Shown here in pieces: positions 11,310-22,564 of a stretch of 64,000 nucleotides of DNA. The stretch is from Bathynomus jamesi. Taxonomy: Eukaryota; Arthropoda; Malacostraca; Isopoda; Cirolanidae. The notes under the pieces are model-generated. The model saw nothing but the letters and a program-made list of their open reading frames with translations. It made no database searches and was not told the DNA's origin. The position numbers and the translations under genes are program-made. Location of the stretch: NCBI GenBank assembly GCA_023014485.1, contig JAJOZX010012230.1, positions 1 to 64,000 of the forward strand. The letters are read 5' to 3'. Numbering within the stretch: position 1 is the stretch's first letter; each line of letters begins with the position of its first letter.

Positions 11310-11718
11310 AAAGGGGAGTTTGATGGTAAACTATATAAAACCCAAATAATAATAATTATTCCTGTAGACTAATTTGGCATTTTGTATATTGTATAAAGTA
11401 TAAGGAATTCCTCCGTAAATGTCGTCTACTCATACCTTCTGTCATGATTTGACTTTACTGCAGTTAAGAAGGTTGTATGTAGTTATCACAACAACATGAG
11501 CGGTTACTGCAAACCGCCATGTTGTTGAGATAACTCCGTGTAATCAATACAACCTTCTTAATTGCAGTAAAGTCAAATCATGACAGAAGGTACGAGCAGA
11601 TAACATTTACTGAGGGATTTCTTATAATTTATACAATATACAAGATGCCAAAAGAGTCTACAGGAATAATTATACCCGTTATTTGGTTTTACAGTATTAG
11701 TTTACCATGAAAACTCTT
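11310..11718. repeat. Foldback element
   Basis: A palindrome of about 200-bp arms centred near 11515. Both arms carry a GGTAAACTA-like outer block, CCTGTAGACTAATTTGGCAT or its mismatched copy, and AGTCAAATCATGACAGAAGG. The arms differ at several sites, so the structure is not a simple assembly duplication. No coding content. Confidence 0.75.
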
Positions 11719-12032
11719 CTATAAAGAAAACGTATACACAGGTTCAAGCCTTTTAATGGCCTTTCATTTTCATGAACAAATAAGTTTGTCTGCCTAACTT
11801 TGCTTGTTAATTTCGTTGTTACTTCGTTCGAGCACTTCAGAAAAGATTTAATTTGGTAAATTATTAAATTTTTTTACATAAAAAATGTTTGAAAGTTTTT
11901 TATAAGCTATTTTCCGCCCAGTTGGGCATGATGGCTCCAACAGAGCAGAAAATTACTTGAATTGATTCGTAATAATATTCTAAGAGAGAAATTATTCTTG
12001 AAATTCCTAATATTCATTTCAGGCTTTTTATT

Positions 12033-12074
<42 letters not shown>

Positions 12075-12079
12075 ATGGG

Positions 12080-12248
12080 ATGAATTTCACAATTAAACAC
12101 ATGAAATGAACGAATGATGCAAACCCACAGGGAAAATGAAAAATGATTCCAAGGCCTTTCGTGTATTCAGAAGTAATATTCCCTGAAGAGGTGTACTTCT
12201 GAATACACGAAAGGCTTGGAATCATTTTTCTTTTTCCCTGTGGGTTTG

Positions 12249-12255
<7 letters not shown>
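12080..12255. repeat. Penelope-type terminus with hammerhead-like core
   Basis: Two inverted arms contain TGATTCCAAGGCCTTTCGTG and its complement. In the plus-oriented arm (12183-12230) the order is CTGAAGA, one G, GTGTA, a loop, TACAC, GAAA, which resembles a hammerhead ribozyme core with stem II. A diverged copy is at 61212-61338. Flanked on both sides by (TA)n. No protein coding. Confidence 0.55.
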
Positions 12256-12293
<38 letters not shown>

Positions 12294-12780
12294 CTTTTGT
12301 ATTCCAATTCTCCCTGTTTGGTTCTTTAGGTAATCTCCTTAACTCACGTTTCCCAAACTGTGGGGCGCGCCCTGAAGGCGGCCGCAAGAGGTTAGTAAAT
12401 GAAAATGAAAATAAAAAATCTGGATATTTTTAATTTTATTCATTATAGTAGTATGGGTTCATAGTGACAATCAGTGCCAGTGCCAGTGCTAAGGGAGTTC
12501 CAGTTCAGGGATTAAAATATAAGAGTGTAAAATTTTGTTCTCCTCCCCCTTTTTCCCTCGTTTCCCTTCAGTGGCACTGGCACTGGCACCGACTCTATCT
12601 TTATGCACTCATACTACTACTACTACTACTATGTAGAAAATCATTCCGTCAGTCAGAGGTGCTATTTTGAAGTACAACTTTCCATCCGAGTTTTCTACAC
12701 TTTGGCGGAATTTTATCAATCTGTAGAACTCATTCATCACTCTTTTGTTGGCTACTTTCGTTCATTTCGAATACATAATG

Positions 12781-12781
<1 letters not shown>

Positions 12782-12831
<50 letters not shown>

Positions 12832-12832
12832 A
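12782..12832. repeat. (CA)n microsatellite
   Basis: About 25 CA units with one CAAACA interruption; reads as His-Thr repeats in one frame but has no protein features. Confidence 0.95.
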
Positions 12833-12896
12833 ATTCTCTGTGCCAAATACTATATGCGAATAAGGAAATATTGTACAACTTCAGTAAAACAAACTA

Positions 12897-13367
12897 CGGG
12901 GTGGTAAACAATGATTGCCCACCCCTCTGCACAGATGAAACTAATAGAGGTACAAAAAACTGATTGTTGCATCTTTTAGACAATTTAATTCTACGTCTAA
13001 ACAAAACCACTCAATAGTTGGTGTTGCCTCCTTGTGCTTGGCGGACGGCTTCAAGTCGGCAAGGATAGGAGATGAGGAGAGACTCGAAAAGGTCAGTGTC
13101 GTACTCATGATTTCGGAGGATTGTTTCGATGTGCTGCTCCATGGTCAGGCGGCAGAATCGGGTGGCTGGTGGTTCAGCAAGCATCAGGGATTCCACTCGG
13201 TCTTTCAGGATGGATCCTGAAAGATTCTGCCGGAGGAGGCAACACCAACTACTGAGTGGTTTTGTTTAGACGTAGAATTAAATTGTCTAAAAGATGCAAC
13301 AAACAGTTTTGTGTACCTCTATTAGTTTCATCTGTGCAAGGGGGGGCAATCATTGTTCACCACCCCT
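12897..13367 (-). mobile_element. Tc1-like element remnant with long inverted ends
   Basis: A 471-bp element flanked by TA on both sides (12895-12896, 13368-13369). Inverted ends of about 150 bp begin GGGGTGGTRAACAATGATTG. Between them the minus strand (13196-13011) encodes a 61-residue tail ending RRLEAVRQAQGGNTNY-like, the known C-terminus of Tc1-type transposases; the catalytic core is missing. The right arm repeats the last codons in inverse, so the transposase 3' end is itself part of the inverted repeat. Confidence 0.75.
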
Positions 13368-13379
13368 TATATTCCTGAC

Positions 13380-14026
13380 GTTTTTTATAGCATATAAAAC
13401 CCTCCTAGAAAGAAGTGAATAAGCGATAAAAGTAAAAAACGCCAGAAACGCAAAGTTGTACCAAATTTGAAAATGACGACTTTTGAACTTTTAAACAGAT
13501 TTCGACGAAATACCTTCAAATGCTCAAAAGTTATGTCACTTTCAAAATTTTATTTTAATGTAGAAAGGTGGGGCCAAGGGCGTGTGCACGTAAAAATGCC
13601 CCCCTTTATAAGAAAGAGAGAGCCAAAATCAAGGTCTCCAAGGCTCACAATGCCATTTTACTTTTTATAAATTTTGAAAATGATTGTGTAGTGAAGAATA
13701 GCGGGAGAAATGTGCGTTTCAGCGTATGCTGGACTGCTCACAGGGTAGATGAGACACAGGAAAAAGATCAGCTAAGGAGGACAGTGACAGGAGAAACGGG
13801 AATTCCAGCACTCCCTCTCTCCTGCCTAACGTCCTCCCTGGAGTACTTCACTGGTTGATTAGTGTCTATAATCTCCTCCTATAACAACTTTAACTGCGTT
13901 TTCTGGCATTTTTTACGTTTGTCGCTTAGCCACTTCTTCCTAAGATGGCCTCATAGAGTGCCAGTACCTGTGGGCGCGGTATAAAAAAAATGCGGAGAAA
14001 ACGCTGAACGTACTGCACGATAAAGC
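13380..14026. other. Unassigned sequence between elements
   Basis: Weak open frames only; no motif recognised. Confidence 0.4.
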
Positions 14027-14034
14027 GTTCAAAG

Positions 14035-14519
14035 CAGGGTTGTGGAGTCGGAGTCGTGGAGTCGCACGTTTCAGGGCGGAGTTGGAGTCGGAGTCGGTAA
14101 AAACTTCCGACTCCGACTCCAATTTGTGTGTCCTGTGTCACCCTTAATTTCTAAATCCTAAATACTAACATTTAGGTTATTTAGTTTTTTTGGTCAATAA
14201 ACCTTATTCATTGATAGCCCCTAGATTAAGTTTTTTTAAGTTTTTTTTTTTACATTTTCAGAATATACAATTAATATTTATTTAAATATAAAATATAAAA
14301 TATAAAATTTCACACTTAGTGTGGTGGTGATGAAATGTCTTATTATTATGATAATTATAGAGTGAAACACTAGAGGAGTCGGAGTCGTATATTTAAAATG
14401 TGAGGAGTCGGAGTCGGATTTTTAGATTTTTTACAATGTGTGGAGTCGGAGTCGGAGTCGAATTTTTGACAATGTGTGGAGTCGGAGTCGGAAAATTTTG
14501 GACCGACTCCACAACCCTG
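14035..14519. mobile_element. hAT MITE rich in GGAGTCGGAGTCG
   Basis: A 485-bp element with ends CAGGGTTGTGGAGTCGG and CCGACTCCACAACCCTG. It is flanked by a perfect 8-bp duplication GTTCAAAG (14027-14034 and 14520-14527), matching the nTnnnnAn pattern of Ac-type hAT elements. Subterminal regions contain many copies of GGAGTCGGAGTCG, as expected for transposase-binding repeats. No transposase is encoded. Confidence 0.9.
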
Positions 14520-14679
14520 GTTCAAAGTACCACATAGCTGTTCGACTTCCCAAATGTTTGCATCTCATACCAAGGTAACTTTGTTTTTCTTTGGGAATTT
14601 TATTAGTTTTAGTAATGGCAATAAACTTAAAAAAAAGCCCAATCCTTACTAATTAGTAATTTTTTATGAGTGTAGTGCT

Positions 14680-14890
14680 AGGGGGTTGGTTAACCTCCTT
14701 CGCAACATCTTCAAAGATTATATAACGGAGGGGACCTAGAGCTTTACGTGGGGTTCGAACCATCTAAGGGTCACTACACAATCTGGACGCGGAGGACGGT
14801 CTCCCATCCAACAACTTTCCTGACCAAATGTCATTTAATTTCGCTGATCGACGGAAAATCGTGTTTCAACACTGGCAGCGACGTAGCCCT
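14680..14890 (+). repeat. Dispersed SINE-like repeat, copy 1
   Basis: Begins TTAACCTCCTTCGCAACATC, continues GGAGGGGACCTAGAGCTTTA and a box B-like GGGGTTCGAACC, then GGACGCGGAGGACGGTCTCC. Diverged copies are at 16905-17060 and 62365-62595, with a fragment at 9030-9165. Confidence 0.65.
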
Positions 14891-14904
14891 GTAAATTTTT
14901 TATA

Positions 14905-15113
14905 CTTTTTAGAAATTATACTTTTGTAGGTGAATTTTTTTTCCCAAACTACAACTATTTATGAATGACTCTTCATTAAAAGTTAGTTATTTGTAATATT
15001 ATTTTTGTAATACTTTTATTTTATTAATATATAATTAACCGTATTCATTTTGGTATTTAACTTATTTTTTATGGGATATATTTTTTTGCCAGTACAGATT
15101 TGAATAGCTATCA

Positions 15114-15166
<53 letters not shown>

Positions 15167-16150
15167 TTTATATATATATTTATATATATATTTTATTTTG
15201 CATTTGTACATAAAGGAAACCATTTCATAGTTGCCCTCAATCCAGCCGCTTTGGAAGGCATTGCAACGGGACATTCCAGGAGGGAAAAACTCGGCCTTTT
15301 ACGTTCCTTGTGTAAGGGATGACAAGTGACCTCTTTCGTTGCCGATTAAAGAGGCTTAAAGGCGAACCTCGTGAAATGAAAGACTGACTTTACAATCAAT
15401 TTCATTTTATGAACGAACCTTCAACGCTGAAAGGAGACATTTTGCTTTTGAAAAGCGACAAATAAAGCGATCCTCGTCCAAAATTTTAATTAATTTTGCG
15501 ACTTATTCTTAATATGAAACCTACATTTGGGTATTGTTAGACTCGCGTACTACGCCTTTTGTAATTAAAATTCGTTTAAAACGTACAAAGCGCGTGTACG
15601 GTATTGCGTATACTTACAGGATGCGATATACTCATTTTCCTTACTTGGTACAACGAGCAATATTATTTGCGCCGCCATTTTGAAAACTTTCTCCTTCACA
15701 TAAATTTGAGATGATGTTTCGTAAGCGTTTTGTAAGAAAGGTAATGAACACGAAAATGTTCGTTATATAATGTTCATTTTATAAAACGAACATTAAATAA
15801 AAAGTTTAACTCGACAATTTCATTAATAATTTAATTTTATACTGAAGATATAGTCGGATGAATTGAATTTTTATACCCCTCACGCAATATATGTTACGAT
15901 TATCGTAACTTAACGACATTTTTAAAAAAATCTTCAGCGTTTAGAAATAAACGCCGTGAACGTTATTATAACATTCAACGTTAAGGAGGAGAGTTAAAAC
16001 AATTTTTTTGTTAATAAAATTTCGTTCATAATGGATACACGTAAAAACATTGGTGTTTAACAGCTTTGTAGCGAATGGAACAGAACGAGCGGGTCAGGCG
16101 TTCGAGCTAAAAAATAAATTTATTCCACAATCTTTTTGCCTTAATAATGG
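14905..16150 (-). repeat. 1.25-kb dispersed repeat, copy A
   Basis: This stretch is the reverse complement of 50500-51735 over nearly its entire length, differing by scattered substitutions, small indels and the length and type of internal (CA)n/(TA)n tracts. On the minus strand it contains ATGGCGGCGCAAATAATATT starting at 15678, followed 61 nt later by a strong splice-donor-like TGTAAGTATA. In this copy the frame stops at about 15565 after a 1-nt deletion relative to copy B. Function unknown; see the findings. Confidence 0.8.
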
Positions 16151-16279
16151 TAACAAAAGAATAAGACCAAACACTTTGGCAAATCTTTTCCCACAATCGC
16201 AAAAGATAAAGTTGGGCTTACGTTAAACAATTTAAATGTTTTTTATATTAAATATATACTAAGATATACTGTGTATATA

Positions 16280-16577
<298 letters not shown>

Positions 16578-16904
16578 GATTAAGCCAGTGGAAAACTGTA
16601 CTTTTTCCAGTTAACTTGACTTTACTCTTCGTTTATTAAGCACTGACCCTTTTCGCAAAATTCAGCCATTTTGACCTATCTAATTTGTCGCACGTTTTAG
16701 AAATAGTGACAGCTGTTCACTGACACGGGCTTGGATCACAATTCTTCTTTATTTGCTCTCCAGGACCACCGAGGGGTTTAAGGGGGGAAATTGAAATGGG
16801 GTGCGTGGAAAGGCGTAGGGAGGTGTTGACGACTGGTATATTATGTGAGTTTTGTTGTTTTTCTTACGGGGAGTGAGTGATTTAATGTAATATTATTAAT
16901 GCTT

Positions 16905-17060
16905 TGGATTTGTTAACCTCCATGTAACGGAAAGGACCTACAGCTTTGAACCACGGATCCCTACATCATCGGGACGCAAAGAACGGTAACTCGTTCTACT
17001 ACTCAAAAGACTTAACGTCGCTAATCTAACGGGAAGCGGTGTTGTAACGTGTTAAACGTA
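16905..17060 (+). repeat. Dispersed SINE-like repeat, copy 2
   Basis: A shorter, diverged copy of the 14680-14890 unit: TTAACCTCCATGTAACGGAA, GGACCTACAGCTTTGAACCA and GGGACGCAAAGAACGGTAAC. Confidence 0.6.
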
Positions 17061-17168
17061 ACGTTTGTAAATTTCAGATTTTGAATTTAAATTTTTCATT
17101 CCTGGAAAAGATAATCCAATTTAGTCTTTAAAATTTGCTTATGAACTATATTTTATCATGTGACAATG

Positions 17169-17172
<4 letters not shown>

Positions 17173-17233
<61 letters not shown>
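17173..17233. repeat. (TA)n microsatellite
   Basis: About 30 TA units abutting the TA-flanked MITE at 17238. Confidence 0.95.
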
Positions 17234-17235
<2 letters not shown>

Positions 17236-17237
17236 TA

Positions 17238-17575
17238 CAGGGTGTCTCATAAGTCCGGTCTCATAGAAACATTTATTTTAAATTAAATTTACAAAAGTAA
17301 TACATTAAAACTAAAACAAATTCAAACTGAGGTCTTGTTTTGGACCTTTTTTTTTGCAAGTAGTATAACACGCAATGGCTAATATGAAAGTGAGTTACAC
17401 TTGTGAATATGGAAGCGAGTGACTCTTGTGAGGAAAAGGCCTCCGGACGCCTTTTCATTAATAGTGTAACAAGACATCAATTTTGAACATCTGTTTTAGT
17501 TCTTATGTCGGATTACTCTTGTAAATTTAATTTAAAATAAATTTTCCTATGAGACCAGACTTATGGGACACCCTG
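17238..17575. mobile_element. Mariner-like MITE
   Basis: A 338-bp element flanked by TA. The ends CAGGGTGTCTCATAAGTCCG and CAGACTTATGGGACACCCTG are inverted over about 50 bp. The interior contains short transposase-like scraps only. Confidence 0.85.
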
Positions 17576-17888
17576 TATATATATATATCCTGTCAAAATT
17601 TTGCATTGAATGATTGACATTTCTTTCAGTATAAAATATCCTTCGTTTGCAAATGCATTTTTCACTTTATTTTAAATTACTTGTAATTCAAGCGTGATGA
17701 AACGTGTCTGAAGCGAAATTTGCAATCACGGTTTTATTTTCATTTTATCAAATTTAGAGTGTGTTTCTGACGTGGATATTGAATTTTTCTTTTTTTTTCG
17801 GGGGGTGAGTTGGCGTGGGGTGGGGAGTCAAATCTTTCTTTGAGTGGAATAAAAAAATATGTTTTTTTTTATTCAAAATGAAGTGCAT

Positions 17889-17923
<35 letters not shown>

Positions 17924-17924
17924 T

Positions 17925-18182
17925 TGGTTTGGCTTCCGCCCGAAATGTATTCTGACGAAGGTCAAGCTCGTCACTCCAGACCATAGTCCTACAGTTTAAT
18001 GTGGAATCCGAACCACGCCCCACCAACAGCCCAGCATCTTAACCACTAGGCTACCCATTTAGCCACCAACCAATTTTTTTATTGTGTGGAAGGATGAATA
18101 GCTAGGTTTTGCTGCGCGTCTCGATCCCGGCGCTGATGGATTCGTAGTCAGCGACGCTAACCACTACACCACCGAGGCGCAT
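17925..18182 (-). repeat. Two tRNA-like SINE heads
   Basis: On the minus strand near 18060-17985 is a unit with a TAGTGGTTAAGAT box A-like and a GTGGTTCGGATTCCAC box B-like segment. A second is near 18182-18115, with GTGTAGTGGTTAGCGTCGCT and a degenerate box B. Neither is a convincing full tRNA. Confidence 0.5.
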
Positions 18183-18273
18183 ATACAGTGTGTGTGTATA
18201 TATTAGTGTTTTGAAAGTGTTTTTAATGGTAGAAAGGCCTTAACAATATAAAACAAGAAAATAGCACTTTATA

Positions 18274-19077
18274 CAGGGTGGCCCAAAAGGTCGGAGACAT
18301 GAGGGAAATAATGTTTCACTCATTATATTTTTTTTTTCTATTGTAAATGCTCAAACTGAGGCCCATTAACCACGACACACTTCTCATTTCTTCTTCTGAA
18401 TGACATCCTCACACGTCTCAACATAACAGAGGACATCTTGGAACATTCAGCCGTTATTGTAACCTTCAGTTCCTCCTCGGTACGTGCTTCCTCCCTCTCT
18501 TGCGTACATGAAGATCAACTTCATTCGCTCATCTTTCATTAATTTCACGCCCATGTCTCGCTTGGAACAGAAAAGACAAACAGTATTAACAAGCGGTAGC
18601 TCGCTATCGCCCTCCGGGCAGGTAGCAGTATATGTCACAGTATATGTAGCAGTATATGTCACAGCTAGTTGTATATGTATATTGTGTATGTGTATATGTA
18701 TATTGGTACTTACGTATTATCAGGACTACCAAACTATTATCGGGACAACCAAACTATTATCGGGACTACCAAACTGTTTATTATGTATTTTTGCTCTCGT
18801 CATTTTCGTTTTCGAAGTACTTACGTTCACTTGTAATAGACATTAAATAGCTCGTGCTCGGACGCGGAGTGACCTAGGACCGGGAAACTTGACAGAGCAC
18901 ATCGGCAGCTCATGGGGCTATCAGTTGGTGGTAGTTGCAGAATTTTCCGATGTGCCGTTTAGTCTGTGCACGGTTCCGAAGAAAGCGGACAGACACACAG
19001 ACACATTTTAGCTCAGTAGTATATAGGATATAAATCAATTTTCCTCCCCTATGTGTCCTGACTTTTAGGCCACCCTG
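18274..19077 (-). mobile_element. Mariner-like element with transposase C-terminus
   Basis: Inverted ends CAGGGTGGCCCAAAAGGTCG (left) and GACTTTTAGGCCACCCTG (right). TA precedes the left end; the right flank is TG, one change from TA. On the minus strand near 18480-18340 one frame reads a 45-residue mariner C-terminus (an EELKVTITAECSKMSSVMLR-like stretch ending in a Val-Asn-Gly-Pro-Gln-Phe-Glu-His block). The centre contains a small minisatellite of TAGCAGTATATGTCACAG units and a CGGGACTACCAAACTATTAT triplication (18720-18775), which seem to have expanded after insertion. Confidence 0.7.
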
Positions 19078-19378
19078 TGCAACAAAACTTACTACTAAAT
19101 CTTCGCATTTCATAACATTTATTTTATTCCAACATTACAAAATATTTACGAACTACAAAAGAATTAACATTATTGACACAGTACAGTCCAGTAGCCAGGA
19201 CTTCCCAAGGGAGGGGGGGGGGAAATTGTAGAAAGGCGGACCTTTTGGTGCAACGACCTAATCACTGCGAAGGGGGTTTAGAGTAGTTAAGTTTAGAGTC
19301 GTTTAGAGTAGTTTGTAAAGGTTTAATAAAAAAAATGCAAAAAAATGCAAGTGTTTATTTACTAAGTGAATTATAATA

Positions 19379-20052
19379 CAGGGTGTTTATAAAGTCCTTA
19401 TCTATTTCAGTGAAAACGTAGCAAAAATGGTAAAATTCAATAACAATATAATAGAAAACATACATTTAATGAATACTTAAGCATATGATTCTACATGAGC
19501 ACCATCAGTATCTCTACAGAGTTCGAATCTGTCAGCAGCATTGCGGAACACATTTTGGAGCATGACAGGGGTTATTTTTGTAACTGCTGCTACGATACGA
19601 GCACGTAAATGTCCCAGCTTCTTTCAACAAGATGGGGCACCTTGTCATTACGCAAACATTGTACGGGAGTACCTAAGTGAACGATTTCCAAATCGGTGGA
19701 TTGGACGTGGAGGCAACAGGCCCTGGGCGGCTCGATCTCCTAACCTAACGCCCTTGGATTTCTTTGCATGGGGCTTTATCAAATCAAACGTCTATCAAAC
19801 GAGGGTTACAGATCTGCAAGATTTAAGTGCTCGTATCGTAACAGCAGTTACAAAAATAACCCCTATCATGCTCTAAAATGTGTTCCGTATTGCTGCTGAC
19901 AGATTCGAACTCTGTAGAGATACTGATGGTGCTCATGTAGAATCATATGCTTAAGTATTCATTAAATATATGTCTTCTATTATACTGTTATTGAATTTTA
20001 CCCTCTTTGCTACGTTTTCACTTAAATAGATAGGGACTTTATAAACACCCTG
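19379..20052 (+). mobile_element. Snapback mariner with internal transposase fragment
   Basis: A 674-bp, TA-flanked element with ends CAGGGTGTTTATAAAGTCC. The left 230 bp are the reverse complement of the right 230 bp, which contain the transposase 3' end and downstream sequence. The unique loop (about 19606-19825) encodes FFQQDGAPCHYANIVREYL, then RFPNRWIGR and LTPLDFFAWGFIKS-like blocks, the mid-to-late catalytic region of a DUF4817-type mariner transposase. The N-terminal DNA-binding part and first catalytic Asp are missing, so it cannot be autonomous. Confidence 0.85.
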
Positions 20053-20099
20053 TATTATAATATCATAAGTTATAACTATGCTTACAAAAGTGGACCTTT

Positions 20100-20120
20100 C
20101 TTGTCAAGGGGGGGGGGGTC
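20100..20120. repeat. Homopolymer G run
   Basis: Ten consecutive G near 20109, downstream of a similar G run near 19212. Comparable runs occur near 32736 (C), 35678, 48449 and 62418. Confidence 0.8.
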
Positions 20121-20544
20121 ATTCGACCCCCGAACCCCCCTTGGCTACGGGCCTGCAGTATCAACCATTAAAAACAATGTTGAACGGACTATGGCCGTAT
20201 GCCATCGTATACGCCATAACATGTAGTTTCTGAAAAAAATTCGCCTACAATTAAAATTTCTACGAATCAAAAAAATGACTGATTGCAAATAATTTCTTTT
20301 TTATATATTTTATTATTTTCACAAAAAAAAAAAAAAATTCAAAGAAAACAATTTTACCAAATCAGTATTTATTTATTTTTTTATTGTTCTTTGCAAACTT
20401 TTTTTTTTAAACTGTATACAGTCGATTGAAAAAGTTCTGTTTGGAAACTTTTATTTATATACTAAGAATATACAAATTACATGGAATCTCTTGGTATAGT
20501 TCCTGTCGGGACTTTTGTTAGAGAGTAAAACATACATGTATACA

Positions 20545-21138
20545 CAAGGCCGCCGAGAGCTGCCCCGGGCCCCGGGGAAGGATTGGTATATGGGGCCCCC
20601 CTGTTTACTCAGTATTTTATTATGAATGTTTTTTGTGTACATAACAAGCAAACTGATTATATGTCCAAGTTACTATTCAAAACATACATGTATGAATAAA
20701 CAACTCGGAAGAAAATGACCATTTTATTTTTCGAATCAATTATATTAATTGTATCACCATACAATTTACAAATGCATTACCAGTTCATGCAGGCAAGACA
20801 ATTGTTTACTGCAAGATTTTCATAATTAGAAGTGTACTTTCTTTGCCTTCTCTCTAGCAAAGTGGTAAATTATTCTGATGAAATTTAAAGTACGGGCTAA
20901 CTGGCTTTCAATTACAATGGTTCCCAGATCTGTCAGTCGGTCCTGGGCATTGGTGGACCGCGGATAATATTTTATCCGTTTCAGTTTGACTATGATAATC
21001 TCTATAAAATGTATGTTCATTAAGTGTATTTCCTCTGTGTTATTTAATCAATTGCTTTATTAATATTTTTAGATTTTGTCCCCCCTCTTTCCGGGCCCCG
21101 GGATTTATCCCGGCTTCCCCGCCCTCTCGGCGGCCCTG
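20545..21138 (-). mobile_element. hAT element with ZMYM1-like transposase tail
   Basis: Ends CAAGGCCGCCGAGAG and CTCTCGGCGGCCCTG are inverted, followed inwards by GCCCCGGGCCCCGGG-type blocks. Flanks TGTATACA and TCAATATA match at 5 of 8 positions, a decayed 8-bp duplication. The minus strand at 21020-20826 ends with a DLGTIVIESQLARTLNF and a FAREKAKKV motif, which I recognise as the C-terminus of ZMYM1-like hAT transposases. Internally deleted and non-autonomous. Confidence 0.75.
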
Positions 21139-21164
21139 TCAATATACATAATGTGTATGTATAT

Positions 21165-22455
21165 TAGTGATGTAGCGGATGTCATTTTTTTCACATCCGC
21201 GGATGCGGATGAGGATGTTTGATTTCAACATCCGCGGGTGCGGATGCGGATGCGGATGTCTACATTTTCGTTATTTTTTAGGATATATTCGAGATTTGTT
21301 GTGTTTAACGTATATAATAAGTTATTATATAGAGAGAGCTGTAGCTATAATGTAATATAATTGATTAATTGTACAATAATTGCTGTACTTTTCTCTGAAC
21401 ATATAAAATAATATCAAGCATCTAACTAATATAGAAATCAATTAGTGAATTCGTCTGCAAATAAATTCGTTATATTTTTGAGTTTCAGCCACAATTAGAA
21501 ACCATAATTGTGTTACCAGGATGCGGGACGTGAACCCAACTCAAATGCACCCCCACCGACCTCTTTCCCCAACCTCCACCCTTATAGAAAGAGATCTTTA
21601 ATTAGCTTGATAACTATTTATATTAAGTTTAAAGTTTTATTAGGCATATTTATAAATGAGTAATTAAAATAAAGTAAACTAAGATGTTCATCGTTTTGTT
21701 CAAACTTAATTATAGGAAGGTTATGCTTAAGGAACATTAATTTTTCTGCCTTTTCTGCTGCCAGTCTGTTTCTCTTTTCATCATATATTAATCCAGCACT
21801 GCTAAATAATCTCTCGCTTGGTACGTTTGTTGGAGGACAGGCTAAATGTTTCCTTGCAAGTTTACTCAAGTATGGATAGATATTCTGCGTATTTTTCCAC
21901 TAACTAATAGGATTGTCACATGCAGCCAGGCGTTTTTCTTGGTGATAGCTCTCGATCATTTTTACTACATCTTTTGACATCGCGTAGGTCTCGTCATTGC
22001 TGCTTGACTCAAGAAACTGAGAGACAGATTCTGTGATAGATTTGCTCGTTGAAGGTGTTGGTTCTGTCACTGAAACTTTTATTCTTTTGGTGGGTGGCGA
22101 AGCGACAGATTCAAGAGATTGAAGCTCTTCAACTGCTTTGCCAAGTGATGATTTAACTCGTTCTAATGTACTAGGTGAAAATAACTTAGCTTTGTAACGT
22201 GGATCTAAGTAGGTTGCAAGAGAGTAACTTCATACAAGAACAGCCTCTCGTCTCGTCGCTTGCATCACTTTTGCGCACAATGAACTAGTTCTATTAATAT
22301 AGTAGAATTTGATAATTTCCGCTTATTAATGACGTTTTATCTCAACGGTCCACATCCGCACGACATCCGCAGTCCAAAGTGCGGATGCGGACGCGGATGC
22401 GGATGCGAGAAAATGTGCGGATGTTATGCGGATGCGGATGTGACCTACATCACTA
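21165..22455 (-). mobile_element. hAT element, internally deleted, perfect 8-bp TSD
   Basis: A 1291-bp element with ends TAGTGATGTAGCGGATGTC and GATGTGACCTACATCACTA, flanked by a perfect duplication ATGTATAT (21157-21164, 22456-22463). Both subterminal regions are dense in GCGGAT hexamers, likely transposase-binding repeats. On the minus strand at 21869-21618 an 83-residue fragment has PPTNVPSERLFSSAG followed by KRNRLAAEKAEKLMFLKHN, the classic hAT dimerisation region. The catalytic domain is missing or unreadable. Confidence 0.9.
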
Positions 22456-22564
22456 ATGTATATACTGTACAGTGTACAGGTATACATAATGTGCACATAT
22501 ATACTGTACAGGTATACATAGTGTGCACATATATACTGTACATTGTATGCATAGTGTAGATATA

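Noticed and set aside
12464..12963. Overlapping open frames with Tyr, His-Thr or Leu runs
   Set aside because: They are translations of (TAC)n and (CA)n microsatellites.
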